43,274 nucleotides of DNA from an uncultured Cellvibrio sp. (GTDB taxonomy: Bacteria; Pseudomonadota; Gammaproteobacteria; Pseudomonadales; Cellvibrionaceae). The stretch lies in assembly GCA_946481735.1 (NCBI GenBank), contig CAMLOU010000016.1, positions 1-43,274 of the forward strand. Reading direction: 5' to 3'. The position numbers and the translations under genes were made by a program. Position 1 is the stretch's first letter. The number at the start of each line of letters is the position of its first letter. Under the pieces are notes generated by a model. That model saw only the letters and a program-made list of their open reading frames with translations, searched no databases and was not told where the DNA came from. Positions 1 through 7,114 of this stretch are shown one piece after another.

Positions 1-239
1 TCCCTATTCCCCACCACCCACAACAACTCACTGCGCGAGCGGCTGCGAATCCAGTGGCAGGCTACGGCAGTATTTTTACTGGCAGTCTTGCGAAGCATCT
101 TTTTAACAGTGAGCAAACCATCTTCCGTTATCACGGTTTGCCAGGTGTTATCACCTATTCTGTCTGCAAATGCGTCCAATACCCTACGGGTCTTTTTGAG
201 GGAGTTCTTTTGGCACTGTGAGACAAAAGTGACCATCAT
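1..239 (-). CDS. cas3: Type I-F Cas2-Cas3 fusion, N-terminal part only (cut by window edge)
   Basis: The reverse strand from the ATG at 239 reads MMVTFVSQCQKNSLKKTRRV and stays open for 79 codons to the window edge. This is the start of the Cas2-like domain that type I-F systems fuse to the Cas3 HD nuclease-helicase. In the family, the Cas2 part joins Cas1 for spacer integration and the Cas3 part degrades Cascade-bound target DNA. The HD and helicase parts lie outside the window. The start codon overlaps the cas1 stop as ATGA (239-236), so translation is probably coupled. A second in-frame ATG at 236 is possible. The gene order cas1 then cas2-3 is the normal I-F order; csy1-4 and the array should follow to the left. 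Confidence 0.9.
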   Translation of the reverse strand, partial: MMVTFVSQCQKNSLKKTRRVLDAFADRIGDNTWQTVITEDGLLTVKKMLRKTASKNTAVACHWIRSRSRSELLWVVGNR

Positions 240-1204
240 AGTGATTCACCTTCTTCAGGCTCACCACGCAACGCAATGGCCTTGACTTGATCGAACATAA
301 AGTCCAGGGCTTTATGATTCGTAAATGACTGCAAGCATTGCTGTCGGAACTCTTGTTCAGTGGCATTTTCTTTGGCACAGATAAACGCCCATGGCAACAC
401 AATTGCATCTTTTATTAAATCAGCCACATCAAACACCAACGCACCACGGCGGGTTTTTCCGTGCATGACGGCAAACCCATGCGGAATACCTAACACCCAC
501 AGAGTGCAGGCAGCCAAGCCATATGCCAAATAGTTGCCATGGTTTAAAAAGGCATTGGCTTTATCCAGCCCCTCACGTTCACGCGAAAAACCATCCTGCC
601 TGGTTAGGCGGGCGGCGTATTTATAAAGCGCTTTGGTAAGTTGTGCCTCGGTTAATAGAATGTCAGCAGATTTTTTGGCCGCATCTATACGTTGGCTGTA
701 ATTTTGTAAGGCTTGCTGAATATCTTCGTCTGCCGCATTGAACCCTTCTGCTTTAAGATCCCTATCTTTTTGCCAGACCGTACTTAAAAAATCTATCCGC
801 GCTCTCTGGATATGTTTTGCAGCCTGAAAGCGCTGGTTGTCATCAAACCAAAAGGATAACCAACCCTGTAGATATTGCGTTGGACGGTATTCGCTCTGTG
901 GTGTAAGCCACTCGATTTCACTGGCCATATACAGTGGCGTACCACCGCCTCCAGAAAAGCCAAGCAATACCCCTGCCTGCGCCAACATTCGTACTGCGGC
1001 CTGAGTGATGGACGTACCTGTCCCCAACATCAGCACAGTGGTATTGGCTATGGGGATGTTCCAGTACTGGTTTTCGTGCTTGGCTTCTTGCAAGTAGAGC
1101 ACACGGCCATCTTTCTGCATGACCCTGCAATGCTCCAAATAATACAAATTGGCTCGTTTGGAATGCAGAATAGCTTTTAAGTCCGACGGTGATAAATCAT
1201 CCAT
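236..1204 (-). CDS. cas1: CRISPR-associated endonuclease Cas1, subtype I-F
   Basis: This 322-residue protein is a full-length I-F Cas1, the integrase that inserts new spacers into the CRISPR array together with the Cas2 part of the next gene. It opens with MDDLSPSDLKAILHSKRANL, typical of the subtype. Probable metal ligands are E186 (LLTEAQLTKALYKYAA), H248 (VMHGKTRRG) and D259/D262 (FDVADLIKDA), in the spacing expected of Cas1. The start has an AGG about nine bases upstream. Its stop overlaps the cas2-3 start (ATGA), and 115 bp separate it from the WYL regulator upstream. No residue looks damaged, so adaptation is probably functional. Confidence 0.95.
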   Translation of the reverse strand: MDDLSPSDLKAILHSKRANLYYLEHCRVMQKDGRVLYLQEAKHENQYWNIPIANTTVLMLGTGTSITQAAVRMLAQAGVLLGFSGGGGTPLYMASEIEWLTPQSEYRPTQYLQGWLSFWFDDNQRFQAAKHIQRARIDFLSTVWQKDRDLKAEGFNAADEDIQQALQNYSQRIDAAKKSADILLTEAQLTKALYKYAARLTRQDGFSREREGLDKANAFLNHGNYLAYGLAACTLWVLGIPHGFAVMHGKTRRGALVFDVADLIKDAIVLPWAFICAKENATEQEFRQQCLQSFTNHKALDFMFDQVKAIALRGEPEEGESL

Positions 1205-1319
1205 TACACATACCTGTTTCGATTACTAGCTAAGCAATTTACGACTATTTTTAGTTTCCACAACCCTGAACATAAACACAGGTAAACAAACCAAGCAGGT
1301 CAAAAGCAATTACACGACC
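1205..1319 (-). promoter_or_regulatory. Spacer between the WYL regulator and cas1, possible cas promoter
   Basis: These 115 bp are A/T-rich compared with the genes around them. On the minus strand they contain a TTGACC hexamer at the regulator end and several ACCTG/CAGGT half-sites, including CCTG-N10-CAGG and an ACAGGT close to the cas1 start. No strong -10 sits at the right distance from TTGACC (17 bp downstream is TGTGTT). A separate cas promoter under the WYL protein is possible, but read-through from the regulator gene is equally so. Confidence 0.3.
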
Positions 1320-2159
1320 TTACCCCTCAAACAGCCACTGCTTTATGTCCGGCAAGTTGACACATACCAGTTGTTGGGCTTCCGGAGTACCGTCAAGCAT
1401 CTTGGTGTTGATCTGCATTTCGCGCAGCAGGTAGTTGACCAGGCAGGCGCGTGTGCGGATGTGTAGTTGGCCGTTTTGTATTTGGTAGTCGTTTTCCAAC
1501 ACTTCGCGCTTTTCTGGTGACAAGCGCTGGTCGGGTTGCACAACAACGGTAACGAATGTATTCCATGCGGTATCTTGTTCTGCGGTGTGCTCGCTTTTTT
1601 CCTTTAGCTCTGGCTCACCGCGAAAGCGACTGAGCACAAAGTCGCGGTACCCGCGGCTTTTCTCGCACCAAGCGCGCAGGTGCCAGCGCAGGCCGGTGTT
1701 GACGAAGGTGTGGGGAGTGATAATGCGGCCTTCACGATTAGGGTTATTGAGGGAGACGTAATCCACCTCTACACGCAATTGTTTGCGGATAGCGGTGATC
1801 AATGCGCGCATAACCTCGGGCGCCACTTTACGGGCCGGCAGATCCAGTGCGGCGTGTGGTAGCTGCGGGTCATTATGGCTTTCGAACACCGTCGTGCCAC
1901 TTTGCAGCCACGCAAAATATTCCATAACATCATCTGTTATATATTGCCGCTGGAATTCCCTTGAGGGGACATACGCTTTTGAGGATGCATCGTAATGCAG
2001 GTTATCAGGGGCCTGCTTGATGTACGTGTTCAGTGCGTCGCTGCACTGCTGGCGGGACAAGCTGAACTGCTGTTTAAGTGCGGTGGTATTGATGCGGCCT
2101 TCCCAGTAGGCCATGAGTTCAATAAAGCGATAACGCGGGTGGTTGATTGTTTTTTCCAT
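1320..2159 (-). CDS. WYL-domain winged-helix regulator, BrxR/CapW-like, heading the cas operon
   Basis: I start this 279-residue protein at the ATG at 2159, which has a good GGAAGGA seven bases upstream; the frame stays open to 2258 without a comparable site. The N-terminus (RYRFIELMAYWEGRINTTAL, then a QAPDNLHYD and KAYVPS segment) matches the winged-helix part of the BrxR/CapW family, dimeric repressors that sit first in BREX, CBASS and other defence islands. A WYL domain follows at about residues 110-190 (VEVDYVSLN; GLRWHLRAWCEKSRGYRDFVLSRFRG), then a C-terminal dimerisation region. WYL domains are thought to sense nucleic acid or nucleotide ligands. It lies upstream of cas1 on the same strand, which suggests it controls the CRISPR-Cas operon and itself. 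The family call is from memory of motifs. Confidence 0.8.
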   Translation of the reverse strand: MEKTINHPRYRFIELMAYWEGRINTTALKQQFSLSRQQCSDALNTYIKQAPDNLHYDASSKAYVPSREFQRQYITDDVMEYFAWLQSGTTVFESHNDPQLPHAALDLPARKVAPEVMRALITAIRKQLRVEVDYVSLNNPNREGRIITPHTFVNTGLRWHLRAWCEKSRGYRDFVLSRFRGEPELKEKSEHTAEQDTAWNTFVTVVVQPDQRLSPEKREVLENDYQIQNGQLHIRTRACLVNYLLREMQINTKMLDGTPEAQQLVCVNLPDIKQWLFEG

Positions 2160-2182
2160 CTGGTGTCCTTCCGGCTTATTCT

Positions 2183-2200
2183 TTGCTGATGCTTCAGCAA
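2183..2200. promoter_or_regulatory. Perfect 18-bp inverted repeat near the WYL gene start (candidate operator)
   Basis: TTGCTGA-tgct-TCAGCAA has 7-bp arms and a 4-bp centre, 23 bp upstream of the regulator start codon. Its size and symmetry fit a dimeric winged-helix repressor site. It lies where the early transcribed leader would be, so binding could block elongation or promoter clearance. No binding data are implied. Confidence 0.4.
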
Positions 2201-2236
2201 CAATCGACAGATCGTAAGAATAATCAGAATAGACCA

Positions 2237-2272
2237 TGCTGTAGCAAATTGGTAACAATTCGGGCTACAGCA
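2237..2272. promoter_or_regulatory. Perfect inverted repeat with nested centre, upstream of the WYL gene
   Basis: The arms TGCTGTAGC (2237-2245) and GCTACAGCA (2264-2272) are exact reverse complements, 9 bp each, around an 18-bp spacer. The spacer holds a second symmetry, AATTG-gtaa-CAATT (2247-2260). No T-run follows on the minus strand, so it is not a typical terminator for dgkA. It lies 78-113 bp before the WYL start, overlapping the likely promoter, and is best read as an operator. Confidence 0.45.
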
Positions 2273-2294
2273 TTACCGGAGAGCAGGCGCGTTA

Positions 2295-2331
2295 TTTTAG
2301 TGTGCAGCCTTCGCCAACGCGGACACTAAAA
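2295..2331. repeat. Inverted repeat overlapping the dgkA stop codon
   Basis: TTTTAGTGT (2295-2303) and ACACTAAAA (2323-2331) are perfect 9-bp arms around 19 bp. On the minus strand the first arm contains the dgkA TAG stop. No T-run follows, so intrinsic termination would be weak. It may protect the dgkA mRNA end or mark an insertion border of the CRISPR block. Confidence 0.35.
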
Positions 2332-2706
2332 GGCTCCATGAAAACGATTGACGGCAATAACACCCCAGACAATGCCCAACAATATCAAGCTGGTAAACAC
2401 CAGCGCTGAACCGATGTCTTTTGCGCGGCCGGAGAGTTCGTGGCGTTCGTGGCCAGTGCGGTCAACCACGGCTTCGACAGAGGAGTTGGCGAGTTCTGCC
2501 ATCAGTACCCAGAAGACACTGGAGATCAGCAAGATCAATTCAATGTGATTGGTGGCGAGCCAGAAGGCGGCGGGAATCATGATGATAGCGAGGCTGACTT
2601 CTTGTCGAAAGGCCGCTTCAAATCGCCAGGCGGCGGCCAGGCCTTTCATGGAATAACCAAACGCATCAATTACGCGGGCAATACCGGTTTTACCAGGTTT
2701 GGACAT
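2326..2706 (-). CDS. dgkA: Diacylglycerol kinase DgkA
   Basis: This is a 126-residue inner-membrane enzyme that phosphorylates diacylglycerol to phosphatidic acid, recycling lipid left by membrane-derived glycan and lipopolysaccharide modification. It has three hydrophobic helices (roughly residues 35-51, 54-74 and 98-120) and the family active-site stretch ELANSSVEAVVDR, followed by HELSGRAKDIGSA. Length is normal for the small prokaryotic DgkA family. It is transcribed away from the PAP2 phosphatase gene at 2827, so a kinase and a lipid-phosphate phosphatase sit head to head with 120 bp between them. Confidence 0.95.
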   Translation of the reverse strand: MSKPGKTGIARVIDAFGYSMKGLAAAWRFEAAFRQEVSLAIIMIPAAFWLATNHIELILLISSVFWVLMAELANSSVEAVVDRTGHERHELSGRAKDIGSALVFTSLILLGIVWGVIAVNRFHGAF

Positions 2707-2826
2707 AAGTCATTGTGCTCCGATGGTGTAAATGGCGGGGAAAAGACCGACGTGTAACATAAGTTTCATAATCTGGTGGTATCTCTGACGGGGTAGAAAT
2801 TAACCGGTCATAAAGGCGGTGAAACT

Positions 2827-3366
2827 ATGAATGCTTTTTTGCAAAGAGTCCACCACATTGATACCTTGGCTTTTCTCTGGCTGCACGTCACCAAACGGTT
2901 TCCGTATCGCAAATCCATTCGCTGGATTTCCCACACTGGTGACGGCCATTTGTATCTTGTTGTTGCATTGGCATTGCTGCTGCTCGAACCGGTTCACGGA
3001 GCGATTTTCTTCTGGGCGGGTCTGATTGCTTATGGCCTGGATGTTAGTTTGTATTTGTTGCTGAAAAATCTGATCAAGCGTGATCGTCCGGCGATGAAGA
3101 TCGATTTTTACGAAGCCTGGATTACACCTTCCGATCAATTCAGTTTTCCTTCCGGCCATACGGCGGCTGCGTTTTTATTTGCCTGTTTGTTTGCTCACTT
3201 GTATCCGTTAGTGGCTATTCCGGTGTACCTGTGGGCGAGCCTCGTGGGCGCAAGCCGCGTATTGCTCGGTGTGCACTACCCCAGTGATATTGCAGCCGGC
3301 GCGCTCCTGGGAACCGGTTGTGCGTTTCTGGGGATTTATATTCATTCGCTTTTGGTAGGACTATGA
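2827..3366 (+). CDS. PAP2-family membrane phosphatase
   Basis: This 179-residue membrane protein carries all three PAP2 motifs: K-N6-RP (KNLIKRDRP), PSGH, and SR-N5-H-N3-D (SRVLLGVHYPSD). The predicted active site faces the periplasm or membrane surface, with several hydrophobic helices around it. Family members dephosphorylate phosphatidic acid, phosphatidylglycerophosphate or undecaprenyl diphosphate; the substrate cannot be told here. Its stop overlaps the start of the next gene as ATGA (3363-3366), so the two are probably translationally coupled. An AGGCGG-like ribosome site precedes the ATG. Confidence 0.92.
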   Translation: MNAFLQRVHHIDTLAFLWLHVTKRFPYRKSIRWISHTGDGHLYLVVALALLLLEPVHGAIFFWAGLIAYGLDVSLYLLLKNLIKRDRPAMKIDFYEAWITPSDQFSFPSGHTAAAFLFACLFAHLYPLVAIPVYLWASLVGASRVLLGVHYPSDIAAGALLGTGCAFLGIYIHSLLVGL

Positions 3367-4388
3367 GAATATTGTACGGCGTTCAGGGCACGGGTAACGG
3401 ACATTTAACACGCGCAAGAATCATGGCCAAAGCCTTGGCCGCCGCAGGAGCCCAGGTCGACTGGGTTTTTTCAGGAAGACCGAAAGAAAAATTTTTTGAT
3501 ATGGAAGCCTTCGGCGATTACCAGGTGTATCGCGGGCTGACCTTCGCCACGCAAAGCGGAAAAATCCTTTACGTTAAAACGGCGCTGACCAGTAACCTCT
3601 GGCGACTGTATCAGGACGTCAAAAAAGTTGACGTGGAAGGTTACGATTTTATTATCAATGATTTCGAGCCGGTGTCTGCCTGGGCTGCCAAACGCGCCGG
3701 CAAGCATGTCATCGGCATCTCCCATCAGAACGCGTTCTTTTACGATATTCCCAAGCACGGCGGTAATATTTTTGTCGAATGGTTTATGCGTAACTTTGCG
3801 CCGGTAACCTTGCCGATTGGTTTGCACTGGCATCACTTTAACCAACCGATCCTACCGCCACTGGTTGAGCCATCCCAATATTCCAATGAATTTACACCGG
3901 GGCATTACCTGGTGTATCTGCCTTTTGCCGGCTTGCCGGATATCATGCCGCAATTGCGCGCATTTCCTGATTATCATTTTTACGTGTATCAACCGGTGCC
4001 GGAAGCCTTTGATGAAGGCCACATTCATGTGCGCCCTTTTTCACGCGAAGGCTTTCAACAGGATTTGCACCGCTGCGAAGGCGTGATTTGCAGTACCGGT
4101 TTTGAGTTGCCCAGCGAGGCTTTGCAGTTGGGTAAAAAAATTCTGACGCAGCCGGTTGCCGGGCAGATGGAGCAAAAATCCAACGCACTGGCGCTGCAAA
4201 AATTGGGTTATGCGTCGGTGACAAAAGAGTTGAGTATTGAAGCCATTGGCAAGTGGTTACCCCTGCCCAAGCCGGACCCTATCCCCTACCCCGATGTGTC
4301 AACGGCGTTAGTGAAGTGGCTGATGGAAACCGGCGGAAAGAATATTCAACAACTACAAAAAGAACTCTGGCAAACGCTATCGGCGTAA
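3363..4388 (+). CDS. GT-B glycosyltransferase-like protein (MJ1255 type)
   Basis: I start at the ATG at 3363, giving 341 residues that begin MRILYGVQGTGNGHLTRARI. This glycine-rich loop and the later STGFELPSEALQLGKKILTQ and GQMEQKSNALALQKLG segments are typical of the two-domain GT-B fold proteins related to MJ1255 and UDP-sugar transferases. The acceptor is unknown. Coupling to a PAP2 phosphatase and proximity to dgkA suggest a lipid or lipid-linked sugar substrate, which is inference. There is no signal peptide, so it acts in the cytoplasm or at the inner membrane face. The gene is convergent with arfB, with 18 bp between stops. Confidence 0.8.
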   Translation: MRILYGVQGTGNGHLTRARIMAKALAAAGAQVDWVFSGRPKEKFFDMEAFGDYQVYRGLTFATQSGKILYVKTALTSNLWRLYQDVKKVDVEGYDFIINDFEPVSAWAAKRAGKHVIGISHQNAFFYDIPKHGGNIFVEWFMRNFAPVTLPIGLHWHHFNQPILPPLVEPSQYSNEFTPGHYLVYLPFAGLPDIMPQLRAFPDYHFYVYQPVPEAFDEGHIHVRPFSREGFQQDLHRCEGVICSTGFELPSEALQLGKKILTQPVAGQMEQKSNALALQKLGYASVTKELSIEAIGKWLPLPKPDPIPYPDVSTALVKWLMETGGKNIQQLQKELWQTLSA

Positions 4389-4406
4389 ATGCTTCCGGAA
4401 GCCCTC

Positions 4407-4826
4407 TCAAAAATCGGCTGAGGGTTTACCGCGCATTTGTTTGACACCGCTGCGCCGGGCTTTGCCTTCGATGCGCCGCTTTTTGGAGGCGAGCGTCGGT
4501 TTGGTTGCGTGGCGGGTTTTGTTTACCTTGATCGCGGCTGCAATCATCTCGGTTAAGCGTTCCAGTGCATCTTCGCGATTTTTTTCCTGGGTGCGGAAGC
4601 GTTGCGCCTTGATCACAATCACTCCCTCCGCTGACATCCGACTATCCTGCACTTGCAGCAGCCGCTCTTTACAGGCGTCCGGCAACGATGAGGCGCGCAC
4701 GTCAAAACGCAGATGAATGGCACTGGAGACCTTGTTGACATTTTGCCCGCCCGCGCCCTGCGCGCGGATAGCCGTCAGCTCAATCTCGTGAAGGGGAACA
4801 CATACACTGGAAGTAATACGCAGCAT
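4407..4826 (-). CDS. arfB: Alternative ribosome-rescue factor ArfB (YaeJ)
   Basis: A 139-residue codon-independent peptidyl-tRNA hydrolase that frees ribosomes stalled at mRNA ends. The catalytic GGQ is at residues 26-28 in RAQGAGGQNVNK, within a release-factor domain-3 fold. The basic C-terminal tail (KKRRIEGKARRSGVKQMRGK) is what the family threads into the empty mRNA channel. Its ATG overlaps the rseC stop by one base (TGATG at 4828-4824), so it is the last gene of the rpoE-rse operon. That suggests extra ribosome rescue during envelope stress, which is inference. Confidence 0.95.
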   Translation of the reverse strand: MLRITSSVCVPLHEIELTAIRAQGAGGQNVNKVSSAIHLRFDVRASSLPDACKERLLQVQDSRMSAEGVIVIKAQRFRTQEKNREDALERLTEMIAAAIKVNKTRHATKPTLASKKRRIEGKARRSGVKQMRGKPSADF

Positions 4827-5284
4827 CAGGGGTGAATACGCAACGGTTTTTGATCGTCAATCAGGACGGGCTGCAAGCGGCTGTCAAAGCGACTGTAATG
4901 CGAGCGCCAGCGAACCACCAGAGCGCCCGCAATAAGGCCGATAAATGCAGAGAGGATGGTGATGCCCTCGTGGGCAAATTGTTGCTGCGCTACACCTGCT
5001 GCCAGCATCATCGCCAACAGCGGCACCAGGTACGCAAACAGCGAACCGTTTACCACAACACTTTCCGGCACCCCGATTTCCACTTCATCACCCAACTGGT
5101 ATTGCGTGGCATCGCGGCCCTGGAGCAAAACCCACAGGTACGAGGTGTGGCCACTGAGTTTTGCCATAAGGCTTTGGCCGCAGCCTTTTTCAGCGCTACA
5201 GGAATTGCAGGTAGAGCGCTGGATGGTCTCTACCCAGATGCCTTCCGGCTCTATGGCTACGATGCGGCCTTTTTCATGGATCAT
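4826..5284 (-). CDS. rseC: RseC/MucC family membrane protein
   Basis: This 152-residue inner-membrane protein belongs to the RseC/MucC family, which modulates sigma-E activity and, in enterics, takes part in reducing SoxR. The N-terminal cytoplasmic part has a cysteine cluster, C27-N-S-C30 and C36 (STCNSCSAEKGCGQ). Two hydrophobic helices follow at about residues 80-100 and 107-125, joined by a short loop. It is fourth in the rpoE-rseA-rseB-rseC order, 100 bp after rseB, and overlaps arfB. Confidence 0.92.
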   Translation of the reverse strand: MIHEKGRIVAIEPEGIWVETIQRSTCNSCSAEKGCGQSLMAKLSGHTSYLWVLLQGRDATQYQLGDEVEIGVPESVVVNGSLFAYLVPLLAMMLAAGVAQQQFAHEGITILSAFIGLIAGALVVRWRSHYSRFDSRLQPVLIDDQKPLRIHP

Positions 5285-5384
5285 GCCACCACCTCATGGA
5301 CAGTTCAGGGGCGCATTATGCAGGAATTGCGGTACGACTTCGACGGCAAGACGGGTGGAAGCTCCACCCGTTATCAGTGCGGAT

Positions 5385-6401
5385 TTACTTGGCCTCAACA
5401 CCGGCGGCGACTTGCTCCGCCGCTACCGCAGGGATTTCTCCCACAACGGTGAGCCGATGAGTCTGGTCATTGCGTGTTACCTTGCTCATAAACGCCACGG
5501 TAGCACCGCGCTGCCCGATACCTTCCGGAGGTTGGTTAGAAGCCGGTTCAATGAATACAGAGAAGGTGGACAGGCCATCGGTGAACATCAGCATGTCGGT
5601 GGATTCACGCACCCGTTGCTGGCCCACAAAGGCAAAACCGGTTGGAATCCACTTCAAGCTCCAGCCTTCCGGCTCGCCGCCCTGGGTTTTATTACAGCCG
5701 CCCAATTCGGCGTTGGCCACACGGTGCAGCTTGGCTGCCGGGGCTTCCTGTAATTGTTTGATGTCCGGATTCAAATCCAGCTCCAGGAACTGGTAGCGCT
5801 CCAGGATGCGCCCGGTGCCGTCGATCATCAGGGACTTAAGAACCAGACCGGTTTCCTGATCCACGCTCAACACGTAGCCATGGCGAAATTCGTCACGCGG
5901 AACGACTTGCAGTACGGTCGCCATGCGCCCCGCGACACGTTCGGTGTAGCGAATCTGGAATTGGTATAACTCATCAAGCCCGATCAGGCGTGAGCCAATC
6001 GAACTCAGGCGCCCTTGCAGCAATTGGTCGCCGGGAGAAAAGCAGTCCAGCGCCTGGCCGTGGCGAACAATCTCGCGCTCAGGCCCGTTCAGGTATAACA
6101 GGCGTTCGTGCTCAACGCCTTCTTCCACCCAGTGAGACACACGGAACCCCTGCAAGATGCTGGTGTTCTGGTGTTCGTAAGTGAAAGAGCCCTGGTAGTT
6201 CAGGTTGTGCGATACCCGGGACATCTTGGCAAATAGCGCCTGCAGGCTTTGGGCTTGGGCTTGGGCTTGGGCTTGGGCTTGGGCTTGGGCTTGGGCTTGG
6301 GCTTGGGAAGGAGTTTGTGTTTCTGTCTGGGCAAAAACAAATTGAGCGGCCTGCAATAACAACAGGCCGCTCAACGAGCGAATCAATACAGCTTTACGCA
6401 T
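5385..6401 (-). CDS. rseB: Periplasmic sigma-E regulator RseB (MucB) with a Gln-Ala repeat tract
   Basis: A 338-residue exported protein that binds the periplasmic part of RseA and shields it from DegS until lipid or lipopolysaccharide signals displace it. A signal peptide ends near residue 24 (QFVFA-QTETQ). The MucB/RseB lipid-binding domain follows from about residue 52 (LQALFAKMSRVSHNLNYQGS) and a smaller C-terminal domain ends the protein. Between signal peptide and domain lies an unusual run of about nine Gln-Ala pairs (residues ~33-51), encoded by a hexanucleotide repeat. The repeat can change length without breaking the frame. It sits six bases after rseA. Confidence 0.95.
   Translation of the reverse strand: MRKAVLIRSLSGLLLLQAAQFVFAQTETQTPSQAQAQAQAQAQAQAQAQAQSLQALFAKMSRVSHNLNYQGSFTYEHQNTSILQGFRVSHWVEEGVEHERLLYLNGPEREIVRHGQALDCFSPGDQLLQGRLSSIGSRLIGLDELYQFQIRYTERVAGRMATVLQVVPRDEFRHGYVLSVDQETGLVLKSLMIDGTGRILERYQFLELDLNPDIKQLQEAPAAKLHRVANAELGGCNKTQGGEPEGWSLKWIPTGFAFVGQQRVRESTDMLMFTDGLSTFSVFIEPASNQPPEGIGQRGATVAFMSKVTRNDQTHRLTVVGEIPAVAAEQVAAGVEAK
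6251..6307 (+). repeat. (GGGCTT)9 tandem repeat plus GGG, potential G-quadruplex, inside rseB
   Basis: Nine exact GGGCTT units run from 6251 to 6304, followed by a tenth GGG. On the plus strand, the rseB template strand, this gives ten G3 runs with CTT loops, the layout of telomere-like G-quadruplex DNA. On the coding strand the units read CAA GCC (Gln-Ala). A degenerate unit (GGCTTT, 6245-6250) flanks it. Confidence 0.95.
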
Positions 6402-6406
6402 AGGGA

Positions 6407-7114
6407 TTAATCTTCTTCGGTCAACACAACTCGCGCAAAGGGTAGCATACCCTGACCACTGTTCAATGCCGCGTTATCGGCATGCTCTTCAATTAATTTG
6501 TTCAGGTAATCCCGCACTTCGTCGTCGGAGACCTGGGCTGCGGTCTGCGAGCTGGGCAGCGGCACGAAGATCACCTGGCGATTATCCTGCTGACGCGACT
6601 CATAACCGGTTTGCAAACCCACAGCGCGGGCGCTCAGGGGTTGTGCGTGGTATCCCGCCGGCAATGAAGGTGCGGGCACCACGGCGGTGGTCGGCACATC
6701 TGCCTGGGGTGTTGCGGCTAGCGCTGCTGGCGCTTCCGGAGCAACACCGCCGAAGTTCTGGGCAAACAGCACCACACCACCAGCCACCGATGCAGCCACC
6801 GCAAAGCGGGCAACATTTTGCCACCATTGCACGGCTTTCTTTTCCGGGGTTGCCGGGGTAGTCGATGTGAGGGTGTGAGTTTCTTCCTGTTCCAGCGCAG
6901 CGCTGACACGGGCTGCAAAATCACCCACTTCAAGCATTGGCAGGTCACGATGGAGGGCAGCACGGGCGACTTGATAGCGGGACCAGGTCGCTTTTACCTC
7001 TGAATCAGCGTCGCTGGCTTTAAGAACACGCTGCAATTCCAATTCCGAGGCTTCATTATCCATCAGCGCGGAAAGGGACTCTGCCAATGGATGATGGGTA
7101 TTTTGCTGTGTCAT
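6407..7114 (-). CDS. rseA: Anti-sigma-E factor RseA (MucA)
   Basis: This 235-residue single-pass protein binds RpoE through its N-terminal cytoplasmic domain (residues 1-~80: ESLSALMDNEASELELQRVL and RYQVARAALHRD). A transmembrane helix lies near residues 104-124 (ARFAVAASVAGGVVLFAQNF) and a periplasmic tail follows. In the family, DegS/AlgW-type and RseP proteases cut the tail and then the helix to release the sigma factor. The tail is longer and richer in Ala/Pro than in E. coli RseA, closer to Pseudomonas MucA. The gene lies an unusual 273 bp downstream of rpoE. Confidence 0.93.
   Translation of the reverse strand: MTQQNTHHPLAESLSALMDNEASELELQRVLKASDADSEVKATWSRYQVARAALHRDLPMLEVGDFAARVSAALEQEETHTLTSTTPATPEKKAVQWWQNVARFAVAASVAGGVVLFAQNFGGVAPEAPAALAATPQADVPTTAVVPAPSLPAGYHAQPLSARAVGLQTGYESRQQDNRQVIFVPLPSSQTAAQVSDDEVRDYLNKLIEEHADNAALNSGQGMLPFARVVLTEED

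Noticed and set aside
6245..6310. CRISPR array or other spaced repeat
   Set aside because: The units are contiguous hexamers in the rseB reading frame with no spacers. It is a simple tandem repeat.
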